Assembly: GCA_028751875.1 (NCBI GenBank)
Contig: CM054135.1
Location: forward strand, 65,745,470 to 65,809,469
DNA length: 64,000 nt
Reading direction: 5' to 3'
Source of the DNA: Rapana venosa
Lineage: Eukaryota; Mollusca; Gastropoda; Neogastropoda; Muricidae
The notes beneath the pieces are model-generated. The model made no database searches. It saw only the letters and a program-made list of their open reading frames with translations, and was not told where the DNA came from. The translations under genes were made by a program, and so were the position numbers. Shown here in pieces: positions 59,221-64,000 of this stretch; within the stretch, counting starts at the first letter, position 1, and every line of letters starts with the position of its first letter.

Positions 59221-59447
59221 TGCTTCTCCCCCGTTTTGGATCAGCTCTGCTGGGATGTTGTCGATTCCTGCTGATTTTCCTTTCTTCAGCGATCTAATTG
59301 CTACTTCTACTTCCTCGCGTAGAATTGGGAAGTTGTCTTTATTCGATGAGGCTTGGCTTGCAAGTACGCTGGGGTCGCCTAGCGTCTGATGATTGCAGAG
59401 TTCGAAACAGTATTCCGTCCATCTGCCAACGATTTCTTTCTTTTCTG

Positions 59448-59729
59448 TTAGGCAATTCCCTTCTTTGTCCTGGATGTTACTGACTCTTGCTGTTTCTGTT
59501 TGGTGAGCTCTTTCACAATCTGGTATGCTCTTCTGCTATTATTCTTTGTCAGGCTCTCTTCGATTTCTGTACATTGTTTCTCTATCCATTCCTCCTTGGT
59601 CTTCCTCATGTCTCTCCTGATCTTCTTGTTTACCTCTCTGTACTCAACTGCTCCTGTAGTGTTCTTGCTCTTCTTCAGGTCTCGTCTTTTGTCACACATA
59701 TTCAAGATTTCATCTGATGGACAGGTCAT
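59448..59729 (-). pseudogene. LINE B copy 6 linker between EN and RT
   Basis: SDEILNMCDKRRDLKKSKNT, YREVNKKIRRDMRKTKEEWI and ESLTKNNSRRAYQIVKELTK. The frame is lost at V-T-S by one indel. Its first residues before D-E-I-L-N-M-C come from the inversion junction. Confidence 0.9.
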
Positions 59730-61009
59730 AGGTGTCCTCTGCTACCGGTAACCATGTAACCCGGTACCACCTGTGACATGTGGGGAGTCAACCCAACCCA
59801 AAAATCACGCCTGGAGAGAGATGGGCGCCGCCAGGCTACTTTTGCCCAAGACACACTAAATGGAATGGACGAAAATAAAGAATATACCGGATCGGTCGCC
59901 GCCCGGGTCAACAAGGACCGCGCCTTCCGTCTGCCACCAGGGCGGAGGCGTCAAGTGTGCTACTGGTGGAACCCCTACAACTAAAATCAGAGGAAGGGAC
60001 TACATCACCATCGCAACATGGAACGTCAGAAGTCTGGCCCAAACAGGCAAACTCCAAGAACTGCTATACGAGCTGGACAGGTACACCTGGCATCTGGTAG
60101 GTCTCTGTGAGGTCAGATGGAAAGAGCACGGTGAACACCATACTGACGAGGGTCATATGCTCTACTATAGCGGGGAGCAGGACAAGCATATCAATGGCGT
60201 AGGCATGCTTGTCAACAAGAACATCAAGAACTCGGTAATAGGATACTACCCAGTAAACAGCCGGCTTATGGCCATCCGCCTCAGGGCAGCCCCATTCAAC
60301 ATCACAGTGATTCAAGCCTACGCACCAACAACGGATCACGATGATGAAGTCGTAGAGGAATTCTACAACCAACTACAGGGCATCATCGATAAGATGAACA
60401 AGAAAGTCATCTTGATCATCCAGGGAGACTGGAACGCCAAGGTGGGCGGAGACGCACTGAAAGACTGGAGCAAATTATGCGGTCCCTCCTGTAATGCGAT
60501 CACCAATGAGCGAGGACTCCGACTACTGGAATTTGCCAGCTACAACGACACGGTGCTCGCCAATACCCTTGGAGAACACAAGGCATCCAGACGCTGGACA
60601 TGGCATGCACCCAATGGGATCCATCACAACCAGATTGACTACATCCTGGTGCAGAACCGGTTTCGATCTGGCATCAACAGAGCCAAGACGAGGACATTCC
60701 CAGGTGCAGACATGGGCAGCGATCATGACCTCGTGCTCCTGAACTTTAGAGTCCGATTGAAGAAGATCAATAAGACAAAGAACACCAGACTCAAGTTCAA
60801 CCTGGACAGACTGAAGGACCCCACCATCGCCGAATCCTTCCAAGCAACAATAGGAGGGAAATTCGCACCACTGCTGGCACTTGAAGAAGATGCCGAAACG
60901 ATGACCACCAGTTTTAACACAGTGATGACTGAGACAGCAAGCATACTTCTTGGCAAACATCGCCGAAAAACACAACCATGGGTCACAGATGAAATCTTGA
61001 ATATGTGTG
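59717..61009 (+). mobile_element. LINE B copy 6, inverted 5' segment
   Basis: Carries the 5' leader and endonuclease in + orientation. Its end at 61,009 shares 24 bases (60,986-61,009) with the inverse of 59,693-59,716. Right flank TTCACTCTTTA (61,010-61,020) repeats the left flank 57,774-57,784. Confidence 0.95.
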
Positions 61010-61035
61010 TTCACTCTTTACACTGTCCCATATAA
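59860..61035 (+). CDS. LINE B copy 6 endonuclease, intact
   Basis: 391 codons. ATWNVRSLAQTGKLQELLYE, LVGLCEVRWKEHGEHHTDEG (catalytic glutamate), NPVNSRLMAIRL-type block (GYYPVNSRLMAIRLRAAPFN), ITVIQAYAPTTDHDDEVVEE, IIQGDWNAKVGGDALKDWSK (catalytic D, N), TWHAPNGIHHNQIDYILVQN, DMGSDHDLVLLNFRVRLKKI (S-D-H). All catalytic residues are present. The last nine residues come from the LINE A flank. Upstream in-frame P-G-S-T-R-T-A-P-S is conserved in LINE B copy 1. Confidence 0.95.
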   Translation: MEWTKIKNIPDRSPPGSTRTAPSVCHQGGGVKCATGGTPTTKIRGRDYITIATWNVRSLAQTGKLQELLYELDRYTWHLVGLCEVRWKEHGEHHTDEGHMLYYSGEQDKHINGVGMLVNKNIKNSVIGYYPVNSRLMAIRLRAAPFNITVIQAYAPTTDHDDEVVEEFYNQLQGIIDKMNKKVILIIQGDWNAKVGGDALKDWSKLCGPSCNAITNERGLRLLEFASYNDTVLANTLGEHKASRRWTWHAPNGIHHNQIDYILVQNRFRSGINRAKTRTFPGADMGSDHDLVLLNFRVRLKKINKTKNTRLKFNLDRLKDPTIAESFQATIGGKFAPLLALEEDAETMTTSFNTVMTETASILLGKHRRKTQPWVTDEILNMCVHSLHCPI

Positions 61036-61479
61036 TAAAACGTCATCAAATCAACAATCATTTTTACGCAGATGATTCTGATTCAAAGCAGTGTTACTCC
61101 TGAAAATCTGCCTTCTCTCCTGACAAATATGGCCCACTGCTTTGAAGATATTCAAAACTGGATGACACAGAACAAATTACAGCTAAATGCAGATAAAACC
61201 GAAGCCATGCTCGTAGGGACCAAACACAAACTCTCTTCCATTGCAACAGCTTTAATAGAACTCGGCAATGCATCAGTCCCTCTATCCACTGCTGTGAGGT
61301 ATCTAGGTGTTGTTATCGACAACACACTATGCAAAAATTCAACACCCAAACTGTCAGTCGTGCTATCAGTTACAGCGTATTAGTGCAATTCGAAAGTACC
61401 TGTCTAATGATGCAACATCCAAACTTGTCACTTCTCTCATTCTTTCACGTCTGGACTATTGCAATTCTCTTTTGTCTGG
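61010..61479 (+). mobile_element. LINE A copy 5, second piece
   Basis: Resumes after LINE B copy 6 and carries DDSDSKQCYS-type sequence, TNMAHCFEDIQNWMTQNKLQ (61,128), LGVVIDNTL (61,300) and SLILSRLDYCNSLLSG in another frame. It breaks off at 61,479, inside the codons for L-L-S-G, where LINE D begins. Confidence 0.92.
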
Positions 61480-62181
61480 GGTGTAGGGGGCTCTGGATAG
61501 AGGTGGTACCTTTGCTGTCTGGCGGCTGCATCCTACCTGGTAGGGTGGACGGGCACTCTGGTCCTCATCCATCTCCTGAATCTCTCACGTGCTGGCTCCT
61601 AGCGCCACACCCCGGGCAACCGCTTCAGCCAGCGGGCTAAACCATGTGAGGGCGTGGTGTTTACACTGCATCACTACTAGGCGGAGGAGCAGCTTCTGGC
61701 AGCCAACGGCTAGAGGGCGGAGGAGATCTGTGACTGATCCAAGGCCATGTGTAGGGGAGTAAACCTTTCAAATCAGGAGTGGAGCCCCGTAGGCGGACCA
61801 GTGTGCATCGCTCACTGACTCCGGCAGCTCCTGCAGCCAGCCTGGTGCCAAACGTACTGCTCCGCATTCCTTCGGACTACACCGGCGAGGCCGAGAGGGG
61901 GATCTTGACGACTGGGCAGCCCAGGATCTCCATTCACTCTGCCCAGGCTTGCGCCCTGGAGAGGTCACTTCAGTGCCGCTGTTTCAGCGACAGAAACAAC
62001 ACGGGAGGCAGCAGTTACGAGTTATAAGTCTAGAGCGTATTGGCGTAAGCTCAGACGCTACGGGCTGTCTCCGACGGTGGGAGGGATCCTCGTGTCCCAC
62101 TGGTCAGCTACCGCCCGCCTCAAGCTGGGCAGCCCCCGGCCAGTAAGGTGCTGACCCGTCACAGTCTGCCTGCTTCAATGG

Positions 62182-62700
62182 GTGTTGGAGCTCAGGGAAA
62201 ACACTGAAGAGCAGACTGTAAATCCTGCACCAGGCAATGATAGAAGAAGAAAAGCAAAGCCGCCAGCGCTGAGACTGGCAACCTGGAACGTCAGGACCAT
62301 GTGCCCTGGCCTCTCCAACGATTTACGATTTACGGTTGACGATGCAAGAAAGACGGCCGTCATCAGCCGCGAGCTAAAGAGGCTCAACATTGACATAGCC
62401 GCACTACAGGAAACCAGACTTCCTTCCAACGGCAGCCTTAGAGAAAAGGACTACACATTCTTCTGGCAGGGGAAGGGCCCAGAGGAGCACCGTGTGCACG
62501 GCGTAGGCTTCGCAGTGAGAAACTCTCTACTGTCCTCAATCGAACCACCCTCACACGGCACAGCTCGCATCCTCTCCCTACGCCTCACAACCAACTCAGG
62601 CCCCGTGAACATCATGAGTGCCTATGCCCCCACGCTATACTCTTCAGCAGAGGCGAAGGATGTGTTCTACGAGGAGCTTGACCCGCCATCAAGAAGTTAG
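62182..62700 (+). CDS. LINE D endonuclease, first half
   Basis: 172 codons. RLATWNVRTMCPGLSNDLRF, LNIDIAALQETRLPSNGSLR (catalytic Q-E-T), HRVHGVGFAVRNSLLSSIEP, ARILSLRLTTNSGPVNIMSA and YAPTLYSSAEAKDVFYEELD. The frame is lost at about 62,683 by one missing base; the same protein goes on from 62,685. Confidence 0.93.
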   Translation: MLELRENTEEQTVNPAPGNDRRRKAKPPALRLATWNVRTMCPGLSNDLRFTVDDARKTAVISRELKRLNIDIAALQETRLPSNGSLREKDYTFFWQGKGPEEHRVHGVGFAVRNSLLSSIEPPSHGTARILSLRLTTNSGPVNIMSAYAPTLYSSAEAKDVFYEELDPPSRS

Positions 62701-64000
62701 CCCCCTCAGAACAGTTTGGCGACTTCAACGCCCGGATTGGTTCAGACCACGCTTCCTGGCCCAGATGCATCGGCCACTTTGGTGTCGGCAAACTCAACGA
62801 GAATGGACAGAGACTTCTTGAGCTATGCTCTCTTCATGATCTCTGCATCACAAACAGGTTCTTCCCCACAAAACCCGGCCACAGAGTGTCCTGGCGGCAT
62901 CCCAGATCTCGTCACTGGCACCAGCTGGATCTCATCATTACACGCAGGCCCTTGCTGAACTGTGTCCTAAGTACTCGCAGCTACCACAGCGCTGACTTCG
63001 ACACCGACTACTCTATGGTTGCAAGCAAGGTGCGGCTCCAACCCAGACGAATCCACCGATCCAAGCAGAAAGGGCGACCACGCATCAATACAGCCATGAC
63101 CTCATTTCCTGAGCTTCGGGAACGTTTTGCTGACACCATCCAGGAGGCCCTCAGCAACTGCCCAACCACCAGTGCGGAAGAGAGATGGAACCACATCCGT
63201 GATGCCACATACAAGTCCGCTATCAACACCTTTGGAAAGAGAGAACAGAAAAACCCCGACTGGTTTGAAGCCAGAATTTCTGGACTCGAGCCAGCCACAT
63301 CATCCAAAAGAGCCGCCCTGCTCAACTACAAGCAAGACCCATGTGCAAAGACGCTCGCTGCCCTTAGAAAAGCCAAAAGTGACGCTCAACGGATTGCTAG
63401 ACAGTGCGCCAATAGCTACTGGCAAAACTTGTGTCAAAGCATCCAGCTGTCTGCTGATTGTGGCAACATTCGTGCCATGTACGAGGGTATGAAGAAGGCC
63501 TTCGGCTCATGCACAATCATGACCGCCCCTCTGAAGTCAACCACTGGCAAAATCATCACCGACCGCTCGAAGCAAATGGAGAGATGGACAGAGCATTATC
63601 AAGAGCTTTACTCGAGGGAGACCAATGTGACAGACACAGCAGTAGAAAACACAAGCCCCCTGCCAGTCATGCAAGAGCTTGATGACTCACCCACGATTGA
63701 GGAGCTCAGCAAGGCCGTTGACTCACTAGCAAGCGGCAAAGCCCCAGGAAACGATGGCATCCCTCCCGAGATCATCAAAGTGGGCAAACAGAGCAGCCTC
63801 CCCGAGCATCTCCACGAACTGCTGCTACAGTGCTGGGAGGAAGGGACCGTGCCTCAAGACATGCGCGATGCCAATATCATCACGCTGTACAAGAATAAAG
63901 GCGATCGCAGCGATTGTAACAACTACCGTGGCATATCCCTCCTAAGCATTGTCGGGAAGACTTTCGCCCGCGTCATACTGAACCGACTGCAGTCTCTCGC
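62685..64000 (+). CDS. LINE D endonuclease end and reverse transcriptase, partial at window end
   Basis: Frame open without a stop from 62,685 to 64,000 (about 438 codons). AIKKLAPSEQFGDFNARIGS (catalytic D, N, with a few residues missing before G-D-F-N), then HQLDLIITRRPLLNC, the terminal motif D-T-D-Y-S-M-V where H is usual, a linker with KSDAQRIARQCANSYWQNLC, then ASGKAPGNDGIPPEIIKVGK and NKGDRSDCNNYRGISLLSIV (RT fingers). Continues past the window. Confidence 0.93.

Larger units (their letters stand above)
57785..59716 (-). mobile_element. LINE B copy 6, 3' segment (normal orientation)
   Basis: Minus strand from the C-terminal end (57,785) back to the DEILNMCDKRRDLKK block. Abuts at 59,717 the inverted 5' segment. 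Only one nonsense codon and one frameshift are visible in the coding part. Confidence 0.95.
61480..64000 (+). mobile_element. LINE D (RTE-like), 5' part, nearly intact, runs off the window
   Basis: GC-rich leader of about 0.7-0.8 kb (61,480-62,180, with GGCGGAGGAG motifs as in LINE E), then endonuclease and RT. Inserted into LINE A copy 5. Confidence 0.9.

Overview
This is a 64-kb piece of a repeat-rich animal genome. It contains one recognisable host gene, a spliced cytochrome P450 of the mitochondrial clan, on the + strand. Seven introns separate eight visible exons between 28,871 and 55,144, all with GT-AG borders and matching phases. Almost everything else is non-LTR retrotransposon, tRNA-headed short retroposon and microsatellite. 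The mix of L2/CR1-like and RTE-like LINEs, the SINE types and the P450 itself suggest a marine invertebrate, most likely a gastropod mollusc. That assignment is an inference from family resemblance, not from a search.

Layout. 1-2,130: L2/CR1-like LINE (family A) and a tRNA-headed retroposon carrying a second SINE. 2,516-2,900: a short unique stretch that could hold a 5' exon of the P450. 3,060-6,240: nearly full-length RTE-clade LINE (family B). 6,260-9,110: microsatellites and 3' fragments of LINE B and SINEs. 9,250-11,745: a decayed LINE on the minus strand. 11,800-15,105: decayed LINE C. 16,165-21,560: LINE A on the minus strand, split by 3.5 kb that I cannot assign. 24,480-28,205: decayed LINE E with a C-terminal zinc finger. 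28,871-55,144: the P450 gene, whose introns carry LINE C interrupted by LINE A, further LINE A copies, LINE B copies and three long tRNA-headed retroposons. 56,515-64,000: LINE A interrupted by a 5'-inverted LINE B and then by a nearly intact LINE D that runs off the window.

For convenience I name the repeat families A (L2/CR1-like), B (RTE clade, single EN-RT ORF), C (second RTE-like group), D and E (third group, zinc finger at the C-terminus of E), F (small 3' fragment), H (unclassified), T (tRNA-headed retroposon of about 0.86 kb) and S (a second SINE). These are working names only.

Most notable: (1) the P450 has lost the usual I-helix A-G-x-D-T sequence while keeping every other P450 signature; (2) retroposon T is a discrete 856-bp unit with a poly(A) tail and a perfect 14-bp target duplication, present in five copies here; (3) several nested insertions can be resolved to the base, including a three-deep nest and a textbook twin-primed 5' inversion; (4) sequence quality appears to change abruptly inside single elements, so part of the apparent decay may be assembly error.
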